This document shows, in pieces, positions 1 to 8,202 of a DNA stretch of 43,704 bases. Every line of letters begins with the position of its first letter. The first letter of the stretch is position 1. The position numbers were made by a program, and so were the translations under genes. A model generated the notes under the pieces. That model worked only from the letters and a program-made list of their open reading frames with translations, made no database searches and had not been told where the DNA came from. Origin of the DNA: Oerskovia turbata (GTDB lineage Bacteria > Actinomycetota > Actinomycetes > Actinomycetales > Cellulomonadaceae); assembly GCF_000718325.1 (NCBI RefSeq), contig NZ_JOFV01000022.1, positions 1 through 43,704 on the forward strand. The letters run 5' to 3'.

Positions 1-1
1 C

Positions 2-142
2 GCCCGCGCCTACGACCCCGCCCTGTACCGCCGACTACGCCGCACCACCCTGCACCAGATCTCCAACCTCCCCGGCAGACCCGGACGCCACCTGTCCGTC
101 CTGGCCTACAAAGCCGCACAACGCGTCATCGGCTTCAACTGA
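2..142 (+). CDS. 3' end of an unidentified gene, possibly a transposase
   Basis: An open frame enters from the left edge and runs for 46 codons to a TGA at 140-142. The visible end is rich in Arg, Tyr and Leu and finishes in RVIGFN. I do not recognise the family. The basic composition and the position next to unrelated genes would suit the C-terminus of a transposase. Its codons are strongly C-ending and include AGA, GGA, CTA and ACA, which are less common in the neighbouring genes and may mark foreign origin. The frame is open over its whole length, but without the rest of the gene the assignment stays weak. Confidence 0.3.
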   Translation, partial: ARAYDPALYRRLRRTTLHQISNLPGRPGRHLSVLAYKAAQRVIGFN

Positions 143-219
143 GCCTGGTGGTCGCGAGGTAGGACGTCGCGCGCCGAGGGAGTGCGCAGCGTGGCTGTCC
201 CGGCGGGTCCCCGGATGCC

Positions 220-1617
220 TCAGTGTCCTGACGAGTCCGGCGGCCCCAGGATCTCGAGCCGTCGCCGCTGGGGTCGGGACCGGCTTCCCTCGGGGACCGG
301 GATCAGTGCCCGCACCACGAACCAGTCGGACTCGGTGCGCACGGTGAGCGACCCGCCGTAGCCCTCGACGACCTGACGCATGTTCCGCAGGCCGTACCCG
401 TGGTTGAGGGCGTCGCGCTTGGTCGTCCGCGGGATCCCGTCGTCGAAGTCGAGGTCGCCCACGTGGTAGTTCTCGAAGCGGACCATGACGAGCGAGCTCT
501 GCGTGTAGACCGCGACGCGCACGAGCCGGTTCTCCGGGTCGGGCAGGGCGGCCGTGCTCTCGATCGCGTTGTCGAGCGCGTTGCCGAAGAGCGCGCTCAG
601 GCCCATGGCGTCCATGAAGGACAGGGCTGCACCGTCGACCACGCACGTCAGGGTGATCCCGAGCTCTGCGCACTGCGACGTCTTCGACGTGAGGATGGTG
701 TCGAGCACGGGGTTCCCCGTCTCGACCTGGGACCCGTATCCCTGGATGCTCTCCTCGAGCTGGTCGAGGTACGTCGCCTTGGCCGCTGGGTCGCTCTCGG
801 TCCGGATCGCGGTGACGAAGTGCTTGAGGTCGTGGTACTTGCGGTGCACGATGTCGATGTTCCGCTTGGACTGCAGGTACTGCTCGTGCTGCGAGCGCAG
901 CATCCGGTTCATCGCCTCGACCTCGACCGCACGCTGGAGCTCGAGCCGCTGGCCCTGCTGGGCGTAGAGGGCGACGTACCCGGCGAGGTCCACGAGCGTG
1001 CGGATGTAGAAGATCTCGGGACCGAACTGCGCGCTGAACGGGGTGTTCGAGCTGACGAAGCTCACGTTGCTCATGAGGAACGTGACGACGGCGATCGCGG
1101 ACGCGCTCAGCAGGCCGCGCCGGTCGACCTCGAGCTGCTGGTCGGGCGGGAAGTGGCGCCGCTCGATGAGGTAGGCCCCGGTGAACGCCGTGCCGTAGAC
1201 CAGGACGAGCAGGCCCGCCTGGACCCCTGCGCCCGTGAACCCCTGGTCGACGGCGTAGCTGTAGAGCTGCCAGTGGAGCGAGGCGACGAGCTCGGCGAGC
1301 ACGAAGGCCCGTGCCGTGAAGTAGCCTGCCTCGCGCGTCGACACGTCGGCACAGATCATGACCACGCTGTACATCGCGGTGACCGCCAGCGCCATGCCGA
1401 ACGTCCACAGGGGGATCGGCAGCTCGTCCGCGAAGGACTGGACTGCCCACAGGAGCCCGAGCCCCAGCCCGAGCAGGAGGGCGAGGACGGGCGGCGTGAA
1501 CCTCTTGCGCAGCAGCAGGATGTACACGAGGCACGCGGACCACTCGGCGAAGGCCGTGAAGCCGCGGGGGATGTCGGTGGGGACCTCCGCGGTGGCGGAG
1601 AGAACGTCCTGGATCAC
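220..1617 (-). CDS. GHKL-type sensor histidine kinase (AgrC/NatK-like)
   Basis: This is the membrane sensor kinase of a LytTR two-component pair. The first ~220 of 465 residues form about six hydrophobic segments (roughly 22-37, 43-60, 66-90, 100-122, 130-150, 168-190). A cytoplasmic helix follows with the phospho-acceptor region HRKYHDLKH (H262 is the likely acceptor). The GHKL ATPase domain has an N-box GNALDNAIES (345-354) and a glycine box GYGLRN (408-412). I chose the GTG at 1617 because it overlaps the stop of the response regulator (GTGA), which indicates translational coupling; the longer upstream frame overlaps the regulator gene and looks unlike protein. The stimulus is unknown; in this family peptides or antibiotics are common signals. 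Kinase identity is secure, the ligand is not. Confidence 0.88.
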   Translation of the reverse strand: MIQDVLSATAEVPTDIPRGFTAFAEWSACLVYILLLRKRFTPPVLALLLGLGLGLLWAVQSFADELPIPLWTFGMALAVTAMYSVVMICADVSTREAGYFTARAFVLAELVASLHWQLYSYAVDQGFTGAGVQAGLLVLVYGTAFTGAYLIERRHFPPDQQLEVDRRGLLSASAIAVVTFLMSNVSFVSSNTPFSAQFGPEIFYIRTLVDLAGYVALYAQQGQRLELQRAVEVEAMNRMLRSQHEQYLQSKRNIDIVHRKYHDLKHFVTAIRTESDPAAKATYLDQLEESIQGYGSQVETGNPVLDTILTSKTSQCAELGITLTCVVDGAALSFMDAMGLSALFGNALDNAIESTAALPDPENRLVRVAVYTQSSLVMVRFENYHVGDLDFDDGIPRTTKRDALNHGYGLRNMRQVVEGYGGSLTVRTESDWFVVRALIPVPEGSRSRPQRRRLEILGPPDSSGH

Positions 1618-2327
1618 GCGACGCGTCCGCCGACGTGGTCGGCGAGCGCGTCGAGGAAGGCGCGCTTGCGCGGTCGGCTGATCTGGAGCTCGTCGCCGCC
1701 GAGCATGACGCACGTGCTCTGGTCGACCGCCAGGACGTGGCGCATGTTCACGAGGTAGCAGCTGTTGCTGCGGAAGAAGCCCTTGTCGGCGAGGTCGGTC
1801 TCGAAGGCCTTGAGGGTGCCGGTGAACGCGTAGGTCCGGTCGACGGCGTGGACGACGACCCGGTGCTTGATGCTCTCGATGTAGACGACGTCGAGGAGGT
1901 CCACCCGGGCGAGCGCACCGTTCACGGTGAGCATGAGCGAGTCGGTGCCGCTGCGCCGGACACGGTCGATGCTGCGGCGCAGCTCCTGGGAGAACGCGAA
2001 CCAGGGGACGGGCTTGAGGAGGTAGCTCAGCGCGTCGACCTCGTAGCCGTGGATCGCGTACTGCGCCATGTTCGTGACGAAGACGATGACGACCCGCGAG
2101 TCGAGCGTGCGGATCTGCCGTGCGGTGTCGAGGCCGTCGAGGTCGTTCATCTGGACGTCGAGGAAGAGGATGTCGAAGTCGGGGCGGTAGCCGGTGACGA
2201 GCTCACGTCCGTCGGTGAAGGTACGGACGTCGAACGTCACGCCGTTCTCGACCTGGAAGCGGTCGAGGTGACCGAGCACGACGTCTCTGCTCGCTGACTC
2301 GTCATCGACGACACCGATGCGGATCAT
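1614..2327 (-). CDS. LytTR-family response regulator
   Basis: This 237-residue protein has an N-terminal receiver domain with the acidic pair D8/D9 and the phospho-acceptor D57 in FLDVQMND. A C-terminal LytTR DNA-binding domain follows (about 135-235, with the typical DLLDVVYIES and FFRSNSCYLVN blocks). It is the first gene of the pair and the kinase start overlaps its stop by four bases. The start is ATG with an AGAGG Shine-Dalgarno sequence 8-12 bases upstream. LytTR regulators usually bind pairs of short direct repeats, and a repeat array lies just upstream at 2347-2379, so autoregulation is plausible. The adjacent YbjJ-like transporter may be a target, but that is inference from position. 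Confidence 0.9.
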   Translation of the reverse strand: MIRIGVVDDESASRDVVLGHLDRFQVENGVTFDVRTFTDGRELVTGYRPDFDILFLDVQMNDLDGLDTARQIRTLDSRVVIVFVTNMAQYAIHGYEVDALSYLLKPVPWFAFSQELRRSIDRVRRSGTDSLMLTVNGALARVDLLDVVYIESIKHRVVVHAVDRTYAFTGTLKAFETDLADKGFFRSNSCYLVNMRHVLAVDQSTCVMLGGDELQISRPRKRAFLDALADHVGGRVA

Positions 2328-2346
2328 GCTGCCGAACCTCTTTCAC

Positions 2347-2379
2347 GACGACCCCCGACGACCCCCCGGTTGACCCCCC
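2347..2379. repeat. GACGACCCCC direct repeats upstream of the LytTR operon
   Basis: Two perfect adjacent copies of GACGACCCCC (2347-2356 and 2357-2366) are followed by a partial third copy, GACCCCCC, at 2372-2379. The 10-base period puts the copies on one face of the helix, as in direct-repeat operators. They lie 20-52 bases upstream of the response-regulator start, in its probable leader. The role is inferred. Confidence 0.4.
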
Positions 2380-2466
2380 AAGATACCAAGCGATACGGCG
2401 CCGAGATCGGCGCGAAACGGCGGTTTCGGGCACCGGGCGGCCCGGGTCCGGTCCTGCGGGCGAAGG

Positions 2467-3708
2467 TCACACCCGGTCGGCCATCATGCTCCTGCTCGGT
2501 TGCGGCAGCGGCTTGACCCAGCCCGCGAGCACGATGCTCAGGACGGTGGCCACCGTGATGGTGAGCAGCGCGTGCCGCCCGCCGATCGAGTCGGCGAGCA
2601 GGCCCAGGAGCGGCGGTGCCGTGAGCTGGCCGAACGAGATGAAGGACGTCACGACCGACACGCGTCCCGGGGCCCGCAGGGGGTCGTCCGACGCGGCGGC
2701 GATCGCGATGGGGTTGGCGAGCGCGGCCCCGCAGCCCCACAGCACGATGCCGAACCAGGCGAGCGGGAGCCCGGGGGCCAGGCCGAACAGGAGCAGCCCG
2801 ACGAGGGCAGAGATCCCGGAGGCCCGCAGGATCGTGACGCGACCGAACCGGTCGATGAGTCCGGTCCCGGCGAAGCGGAAGACGGTCATGGCCGCGACGA
2901 ACGTGCCGTAGGCCATGGCGCCGACGGCCTCGCGCACGGCGAAGCCGTCGACCATCGAGATCGAGAGCCAGTTGCCGGCCGATCCCTCGGATAGGGACGC
3001 GGCGAGCAGTACCAGGCCGATGAGCAGGGTGCGCGGCTCGCGCCACGCCGATAGGGCGTTGCGCAGCCCGGCACCACGACGCCTGGTCGGGCGCGGGGTC
3101 GCCTCGTCCGCGCCGTCGGGGGCCTGCCGGTCGGGGGCGAACACGGTCGCCGGGCCGATGAGGAAGGCGCGGGCGATCGCGACGAGGGTCGTGATGACGA
3201 CGAGCTGGACCGCGATGTGGATCTGCGCCCAGGAGAAGGCGGCACCGACGAGCGCACCGGCGCCGGCGCCGATCGAGAAGGCCGCGTGGAAGTGGGGGAG
3301 GATCGCGCGGCCGACGCGCTGCTCGACCATGGCCCCGTTGAGGTTGATCGGCACGTTCATCAGGGCGCCGCTGACGCCGTTGGTGAACGCACCGACCGCG
3401 AAGATGCCGACGCTCCCGGTCGCCGTGCCCCACGCGACGAGCAGCAGCGCGACGAGGTTGACGACGGTGGCCGCGACGAGGGTCCGGCGGCTCCCGAACC
3501 GGGCGACGACCGCACCCGTGGACATGACGGCGAACAGTGCTCCGACGGCGCCGACGATGAGGATCAGGCCGAGCTGTGCCGAGGAGACCCCGAGCGCCTC
3601 GCGGATCGAGGGCAGTCGCGTCATCCAGCTCGTGCCCACGATGCCGAAGAGCGCGAAGAGCGCCATCAACGACCAGCGGGCGCGACCGACTGCAAGGTTT
3701 CCTGACAT
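2467..3708 (-). CDS. MFS transporter, YbjJ-like
   Basis: A 413-residue membrane protein with about 12 hydrophobic segments and the MFS loop motif after TM2 (ARFGSRRTL, about 69-77). The block MNVPINLNGAMVE followed by GRAILPHFHAAFSIG is characteristic of the YbjJ branch of MFS proteins, whose substrates are largely unknown. The ATG at 3708 has no Shine-Dalgarno sequence; a -10 box TAGAGT sits 7 bases upstream, so the transcript is probably leaderless. The gene runs in the same direction as the LytTR system but is separated from it by 139 bases, so it may be either a separate unit or a functional partner. Confidence 0.85.
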   Translation of the reverse strand: MSGNLAVGRARWSLMALFALFGIVGTSWMTRLPSIREALGVSSAQLGLILIVGAVGALFAVMSTGAVVARFGSRRTLVAATVVNLVALLLVAWGTATGSVGIFAVGAFTNGVSGALMNVPINLNGAMVEQRVGRAILPHFHAAFSIGAGAGALVGAAFSWAQIHIAVQLVVITTLVAIARAFLIGPATVFAPDRQAPDGADEATPRPTRRRGAGLRNALSAWREPRTLLIGLVLLAASLSEGSAGNWLSISMVDGFAVREAVGAMAYGTFVAAMTVFRFAGTGLIDRFGRVTILRASGISALVGLLLFGLAPGLPLAWFGIVLWGCGAALANPIAIAAASDDPLRAPGRVSVVTSFISFGQLTAPPLLGLLADSIGGRHALLTITVATVLSIVLAGWVKPLPQPSRSMMADRV

Positions 3709-3715
3709 TCGGTGA

Positions 3716-3721
3716 ACTCTA
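3716..3721 (-). promoter_or_regulatory. -10 box, leaderless promoter of the YbjJ-like gene
   Basis: TAGAGT reads on the minus strand and ends 7 bases before the ATG at 3708, which places the expected transcription start at or next to the start codon. Confidence 0.5.
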
Positions 3722-3813
3722 TGCCGCGTGCGGCTGCGTCCTCACCGGGTTTCTGTGGGCGGGACGCCCGAGTCCGGCGGTGCGGCCCCGCCGTGCCTCG
3801 GCGGGTGCACGGG

Positions 3814-4761
3814 TCAGAGCAGCACGGTCCCGTCGATGCAGGTCACGGCGTCGCCGCCGACCCACACGGTGTCCGGGCGACCGTCGTCGTCGCCGACGCG
3901 GCGCACGTGGACGCGCCCGGCCCGCCCGAGCGCCGTGCCCTGGCTCGCGACGTACTCGGCGGGCACCAGGCCGTCGGGCTGGAGCCACTGCGCGACGACG
4001 GCGTTGAGGCTGCCTGTCACGGGGTCCTCGGGGATGCCCATGTCGAGCGCGTAGCCGCGTACCTCGACCGCGGCCCCGTCGGGGCCGTCGTAGCTCCCGT
4101 CCCCGAGCGCGGTGTACGGTCCGACGACGCCGATCGCCAGGTCGCCCAGCCCCGTGAAGTCGGGGTCGAGCGCGAGGACCTTCTCGGCCGAGCCGAGCAG
4201 GAGCACGCGCCAGCCCGGCCCGTTGTCGAGGAAGCGGTGGTCGACCACGTCGTGCGCGTCGAGCCCGAGCGCGCGCGTGATCGCGGCCAGCGTCGACAGG
4301 TCGACGGGCTCGTCCGTCAGGAGGTCGGGGGCCACGAAGGCGAGCCTGCCGCCCGGGGAGGCTGCGCCGTCGGGCAGGGCCGGCACGGCGTCCGTGGGGG
4401 AACGGCGCAGCGGGACCAGACCGATCCCGCACTCCTGGACCACGACCCCGGGCTCGCGCGGAGTGCCGCCCGCGGCGAGCCACGCGTGGCACGAGCCGAG
4501 CGTCGGGTGCCCGGCGAACGGGAGCTCGCCCGCGGGTGTGAAGATGCGCAGGCGGTAGTCGGCCCCGGCGGCCGCGCCCTCGGGGGAGGGCGGGAGGAGG
4601 AACGTCGTCTCGGACAGGTTGGTCCAGCGCGCGAACGCGGCCATCTGCTCGTCCCCCAGCCCGACGGCGTCGCGCACCACCGCGACCGGGTTGCCCCGGT
4701 AGGGGGTCGTCGTGAAGACGTCGACCTGCGAGAACGGGCGAAGGCGCGGTGGGTTGCTCAC
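3814..4761 (-). CDS. PhzF-family isomerase/epimerase-like protein
   Basis: This 315-residue protein has the PhzF fold signatures: QVDVFTTTPYRGNPVAVV at the N-terminus, the catalytic-glutamate region NLSETTFLL, the FAGHPTLGS loop and a C-terminal DPVTGSLNA block. Family members isomerise or epimerise small acids. The phenazine enzyme is only one of them and no other phenazine gene is present, so the substrate is unknown. The start is a GTG preceded by TAGCGT and 7 bases, again suggesting a leaderless transcript. It lies 75 bases downstream of the VOC gene with its own promoter, so it is likely a single-gene unit. Confidence 0.88.
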   Translation of the reverse strand: MSNPPRLRPFSQVDVFTTTPYRGNPVAVVRDAVGLGDEQMAAFARWTNLSETTFLLPPSPEGAAAGADYRLRIFTPAGELPFAGHPTLGSCHAWLAAGGTPREPGVVVQECGIGLVPLRRSPTDAVPALPDGAASPGGRLAFVAPDLLTDEPVDLSTLAAITRALGLDAHDVVDHRFLDNGPGWRVLLLGSAEKVLALDPDFTGLGDLAIGVVGPYTALGDGSYDGPDGAAVEVRGYALDMGIPEDPVTGSLNAVVAQWLQPDGLVPAEYVASQGTALGRAGRVHVRRVGDDDGRPDTVWVGGDAVTCIDGTVLL

Positions 4762-4768
4762 GTGTCCG

Positions 4769-4774
4769 ACGCTA
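4769..4774 (-). promoter_or_regulatory. -10 box of the PhzF-family gene
   Basis: TAGCGT on the minus strand ends 7 bases before the GTG start at 4761. No Shine-Dalgarno sequence is seen. Confidence 0.5.
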
Positions 4775-4836
4775 CTGCCGTGCCCGTACCTCCGCCGCGG
4801 ACCCCGGGTCCGCCGCGGGTCGGCGCGCCCGGGGTC

Positions 4837-5235
4837 TCAGGCGCTCGGCGGCTGGATCAGGTCCCACGGCGCGCCGTACAGGTCCTCGAAGACCGCGACC
4901 GTGCCGTAGGGCTCGTGCCGCGGCTCCTCCCGGAACGTCACGCCGTGCGCGAGCATGCGGGCGTGCTGGGCCGCGAAGTCGTCCGTGCGCAGGAAGAAGG
5001 CCACCTCGCCGCCCACCGGTCGGCCCACGCGGGCGCGCGCGTCGTCGGAGGTCGCCAGGGCGAGGACGAGCCCGGTGCCCGGGACGTCGTCGCCACCCGG
5101 ACTCACGACGACGCGCCGCCACCCGCCCTCGAACGTCTCGTCCTGGCGGAGCGTGAAACCGAGCGCGTCCGTGAAGAAGGCGATGGCGTCGTCCAGGTCG
5201 TGCACCAGGTACGTGGCGTTCTCGAGGCTCAGCAT
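4837..5235 (-). CDS. VOC (glyoxalase/bleomycin resistance) family protein
   Basis: A 132-residue protein of one VOC module pair. It opens with LENATYLVHDLDDAIAFFTD and a second beta-alpha-beta-beta-beta half begins near 70 (VGRPVGGEVAFFLRTDDFAAQHARML). It closes with VAVFEDLYGAPWDLIQP, the usual position of the last metal-binding glutamate. Members include glyoxalases, dioxygenases and drug-binding proteins, and nothing here defines the substrate. The ATG has the leaderless signature TACGCT plus 7 bases. The hairpin that ends the polyol operon abuts this promoter, so the gene is transcribed separately. Confidence 0.85.
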   Translation of the reverse strand: MLSLENATYLVHDLDDAIAFFTDALGFTLRQDETFEGGWRRVVVSPGGDDVPGTGLVLALATSDDARARVGRPVGGEVAFFLRTDDFAAQHARMLAHGVTFREEPRHEPYGTVAVFEDLYGAPWDLIQPPSA

Positions 5236-5242
5236 GACGTGG

Positions 5243-5248
5243 AGCGTA
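5243..5248 (-). promoter_or_regulatory. -10 box of the VOC gene
   Basis: TACGCT on the minus strand lies 7 bases before the ATG at 5235 and directly downstream of the operon terminator hairpin. Confidence 0.5.
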
Positions 5249-5288
5249 GCCGTGCCCTGCCGGTGCGGGCGCCCCGACAGGGCACGGC
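5249..5288 (-). terminator. Hairpin at the end of the polyol operon
   Basis: An 11-base perfect stem (GCCGTGCCCTG, 5249-5259, pairs with 5278-5288) with an 18-base GC-rich loop begins 8 bases after the alcohol dehydrogenase stop. There is no U-tract, which is common in high-GC actinobacteria. It separates the operon from the VOC gene. Confidence 0.6.
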
Positions 5289-5295
5289 GAGGCGG

Positions 5296-6474
5296 TCAGC
5301 CGAAGACGATCACCTGACGTGCCCCCTCGCGGCGGCGCATCGCGTCGAACGCTGCCGCGACGTCGTCGAGCGCGATCTCCTGGCTGACGATCGCGTCGAT
5401 GGGCAGCTGCCCCTCGATCGCGTGGCGCACGAGGCGCGGGAACGCCGTGGACGGGACGGCCGAACCGTAGATCGAGGCCACGATGCGCGCTCCCGAGAAG
5501 ACGAACTGGTAGGTGTCGAGCGCCGCGGTCGCGCCGGCCCGGGTGAGGCCGACCAGCGTGGTCGTGCCTCCCGGCCGGACGAGGCGCGTCGCGAGCTCGA
5601 TCGTGGACGTCAGACCGATGGCCTCGATCACGTGGTCCGGGCCGTCGTCGCACAGCTCCCGGACGGCGGCGGTCGTCTGCGCGTCGTCCGTCGCCAGGAC
5701 GCCGTGCGTGGCCCCGACCCGGAGAGCGAGGTCGAGCTTCGCCTGCTCGCGGTCGACGCCGATCACGCGCGACGCCCCGGCGAGCGCCGCGCCCATGACG
5801 GCGGAGAGGCCGACCCCGCCGAGCCCGATCACGACGACCTCGTCCCCGGGCTCGACGCCGGCCGTCCACAGCGCGGCGCCGACGCCGGTGGTGATGGCGC
5901 ACCCGACGAGCGACGCCTGGGTCGCGGGCAACCGGGGATCGACGCGGACCGCGGCCTCGGCCGCCACGACCTGGTGCGTCGACATGGTCCCGATCCCGCA
6001 GTGGATGCCGAGCGGGGTGCCGTCGGTGCGGCGGACCCGGACCTGGTCCGGGGACGTGCGGTGGTCGCCCCCGACCGGCGCCGCGCACAGGTGCCCGTCA
6101 CCGTCGGCGCACCGGGCGCAGCGGCCGCACGGGGCGGTCCACGCCAGGACCACGCGGTCCCCCACGCGGGGGTCCTCCGGGTGTCGACCGACCCCCGGGC
6201 CGAGGGCCACGACGATGCCGGCGCCCTCGTGGCCCATGACGAGCGGGCTCGGCAGGTCCCAGTCGTCGTCGAGGATGTGCAGGTCCGAGTGGCACACGCC
6301 GCTCGCGAGCATCCGTACCGCGACCTCGCCCGGGCCGGGTGGGTCGAGCACGACGTCCTCGATGCTCAGGCCCTTGCCGGGACCGTTCCAGACCACGGCT
6401 CTGGCCGGGAAGGGAGCGGTGTAGTCGTCCGCGGGGTGCGTGTCGGGGGTCGTGCCGGTCCGTGCGAGCGTCAT
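5296..6474 (-). CDS. Zinc-dependent alcohol/polyol dehydrogenase (MDR)
   Basis: This 392-residue enzyme belongs to the zinc-containing medium-chain dehydrogenases. The catalytic zinc ligands are visible as C61 in GVCHSDLH and H82 in GHEGAG. The structural zinc cluster is C116, C119, C122 and C130 in CGRCARCADGDGHLC. The NAD-binding glycines are in VVIGLGGVGLSAVMGA. It is the last gene of the operon, 31 bases after the aldolase, with GGAG as Shine-Dalgarno sequence. In context it probably oxidises the imported polyol to a ketose, or handles the aldehyde released by the aldolase. Sequence alone cannot choose between these. An alternative is a general class III-like alcohol dehydrogenase. Confidence 0.87.
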   Translation of the reverse strand: MTLARTGTTPDTHPADDYTAPFPARAVVWNGPGKGLSIEDVVLDPPGPGEVAVRMLASGVCHSDLHILDDDWDLPSPLVMGHEGAGIVVALGPGVGRHPEDPRVGDRVVLAWTAPCGRCARCADGDGHLCAAPVGGDHRTSPDQVRVRRTDGTPLGIHCGIGTMSTHQVVAAEAAVRVDPRLPATQASLVGCAITTGVGAALWTAGVEPGDEVVVIGLGGVGLSAVMGAALAGASRVIGVDREQAKLDLALRVGATHGVLATDDAQTTAAVRELCDDGPDHVIEAIGLTSTIELATRLVRPGGTTTLVGLTRAGATAALDTYQFVFSGARIVASIYGSAVPSTAFPRLVRHAIEGQLPIDAIVSQEIALDDVAAAFDAMRRREGARQVIVFG

Positions 6475-6505
6475 GCGGTCTCCAGGGTGAGGTGGTGGGA
6501 GCGGG

Positions 6506-7132
6506 TCACGCGTGGTGCAGCGTCGCCCAGTGCTCCTGGGGGAAGGACGTCGTGGTGTCGCCGAGCTGCAACGCGCGGAACGTCGCCTCGGCGGCCTGCT
6601 CGAGGTTGAGGGCGCGGCGGTAGGCCATGGCGATGTCGGGGCCGACGGCCGAGCAGCCGTGGAAGCCCTGGATCACGCAGTCGTGCGTCGCGGCCTCGGC
6701 CGCCGCGCTGTCGGCGAGCTCGTCCGAGCCGTTCGGGAAGTAGGGCGTGCGGCCGACCGACTTCACGTAGTACGCGTGGTCGAGCGTGAACAGGCGGATC
6801 TCGTGCCCCAGCGCGTCGAGCAGCACCGCGTACTGCGGGTGGACGTGGATCACGGAGCCCGCGTCGGGGCGCGCCAGATAGGTGCGCTGGTGCAGCTTCC
6901 ACTCCGACGAGGGCCGGGGCGAGCCGCCGACGACCTCGCCGTCGAGCGTCATGACGGTGAAGTCGGCGGGGGTGAGCCTGTCGAGGAACGTCCCCGAGCC
7001 CGTCACGGCGAACACGTCGCCCCCCGGGAGGCGCGCGGAGAGGTTGCCTCCGCTGGCCAGGACGAGGCCCTTGTCGACGGCGTCGTGTCCGACGTCGCAC
7101 AGCTCCAGGACGAGGTCGTCGAGCGTGGTCAT
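6506..7132 (-). CDS. Class II (zinc) aldolase, L-fuculose-phosphate aldolase-like
   Basis: A 208-residue protein of the class II aldolase/AraD-FucA family. The zinc ligands are H96 and H98 (HVHP) and H158 (FHG). The proposed acid-base residue is E77 in SSEWKLH. The spacing matches E73, H92, H94 and H155 of E. coli FucA. The GSG and SGGNLSAR loops (27-34, 45-47) bind phosphate in this family. The ATG at 7132 follows GAAGGA with good spacing; a much longer in-frame ORF upstream overlaps two real genes and was rejected. In this operon it would cleave a ketose-1-phosphate to DHAP and an aldehyde such as glycolaldehyde. An epimerase or dehydratase role is possible in the same fold. Confidence 0.87.
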   Translation of the reverse strand: MTTLDDLVLELCDVGHDAVDKGLVLASGGNLSARLPGGDVFAVTGSGTFLDRLTPADFTVMTLDGEVVGGSPRPSSEWKLHQRTYLARPDAGSVIHVHPQYAVLLDALGHEIRLFTLDHAYYVKSVGRTPYFPNGSDELADSAAAEAATHDCVIQGFHGCSAVGPDIAMAYRRALNLEQAAEATFRALQLGDTTTSFPQEHWATLHHA

Positions 7133-7185
7133 GGTGGTTCCTTCCGTCGTGCGTCGGTGACTGCGTGCCCGACGCGGGTGCAGGG

Positions 7186-8202
7186 TCAGGCGCGGGCGGT
7201 GGCGGCGAGGACGTCGGGGTTGGCGATCGTCGCGGGACGCCCGCCGTCGAGCCACGTCAGCAGGCCGTCGGCGGCGATGCGCGAGTGCTCGGCGACGACG
7301 TCGTCGGACGCGCCCCCGATGTGCGGCGTGAGCGTCACGCTGTCGAGCGCCAGGAGGGGGTGGTCCGCCGGGACCGGCTCGGTCCAGAAGACGTCGAGCC
7401 CGGCGCCCGCGAGGCGTCCCTCCTGCAGGGCGGCGACGAGCGCGTCCTCCTCGACGACCGCAGCGCGACCTGCGTTGACGAGGTACGCGTCGGGGCGCAT
7501 GAGGCGCAGCTCGCGGTCTCCGAGGAGCCCGATCGTGCTCTCGGCGAGGGGCACGTGGACGGTCACGACGTCGGACCGGGACAGGACCTCGTCGAGCGTG
7601 GTGACCGTGGCCTCGTCCCCGAACGCGTCGGCGGCGAGGAACGGGTCGTAGACGAGGACGTCCATGCCGAACGCGCGGGCGCGGCGCAGGACGCGACGGC
7701 CGATCGCCCCGCCCCCGAGGATGCCGAGGGTCCGGCCCGCGAGCTGGATGCCGCGGAACCGGGAGTAGGGCTCGAAGACGTCGTCGGGCGACCACGCGCC
7801 GCTGCGCAGCCAGCGCTCGGCCTCGCCCGCGTGCCGGACGGTCATGAGCATCAGGGTGAAGGCGAGGTCTGCCGTGACCTCGGCGTTGCGTGCGGGTGTC
7901 GTGAGAACGGCGATGCCGCGTTCCGTGCACGCGGCGACGTCGACGTTGACCGGGTTGGCGCGGCACGAGACGACGACCCGCAGCCCCGGTGCCTTGTCGA
8001 GCGTCGCCGTGTCGACGACGTCGAGCTCGGCGACGATCACGGTCGCGGTCGCGAGCAGGTCGTCGATGCCGCGCTCGGCGAGCGAGCCGCCGTCGAGCGA
8101 CGGCTGGACGACGTCGACGGCGAAGTGCTCGCCGAGCGACTCGGCACGAGCGGCGTCGAAGGGCGCTGTCACGAGCAGGTGCGGGGTGGTCGGGGCGGTC
8201 AT
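7186..8202 (-). CDS. D-isomer-specific 2-hydroxyacid dehydrogenase
   Basis: This 338-residue protein has the two-domain D-2-hydroxyacid dehydrogenase fold. The NAD site is LGILGGGAIGRRVLRRA. The catalytic Arg is in NAGRA, the Glu in LDVFWTEP and the His in TPHIGGAS. It resembles phosphoglycerate and glyoxylate/hydroxypyruvate dehydrogenases, with LVVSCRANPVNVDVAACTERG in the substrate domain. Its ATG overlaps the kinase stop by four bases and has AAGGAG upstream. In the pathway it may act on a hydroxy acid or on glyoxylate formed from the aldolase product. Kinase-dehydrogenase pairing recalls B. subtilis yoaC-yoaD. Confidence 0.88.
   Translation of the reverse strand: MTAPTTPHLLVTAPFDAARAESLGEHFAVDVVQPSLDGGSLAERGIDDLLATATVIVAELDVVDTATLDKAPGLRVVVSCRANPVNVDVAACTERGIAVLTTPARNAEVTADLAFTLMLMTVRHAGEAERWLRSGAWSPDDVFEPYSRFRGIQLAGRTLGILGGGAIGRRVLRRARAFGMDVLVYDPFLAADAFGDEATVTTLDEVLSRSDVVTVHVPLAESTIGLLGDRELRLMRPDAYLVNAGRAAVVEEDALVAALQEGRLAGAGLDVFWTEPVPADHPLLALDSVTLTPHIGGASDDVVAEHSRIAADGLLTWLDGGRPATIANPDVLAATARA

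Noticed and set aside
3814..4761. Evidence for phenazine synthesis
   Set aside because: Only a PhzF-fold protein is present; the family is broad and no phzA-G neighbours occur.
3712..6609. A 965-codon plus-strand open frame
   Set aside because: It is antisense to the PhzF, VOC and alcohol dehydrogenase genes, which have clear family motifs. Its translation is Arg/Gly/Asp-rich and repetitive, as expected of a high-GC shadow frame.
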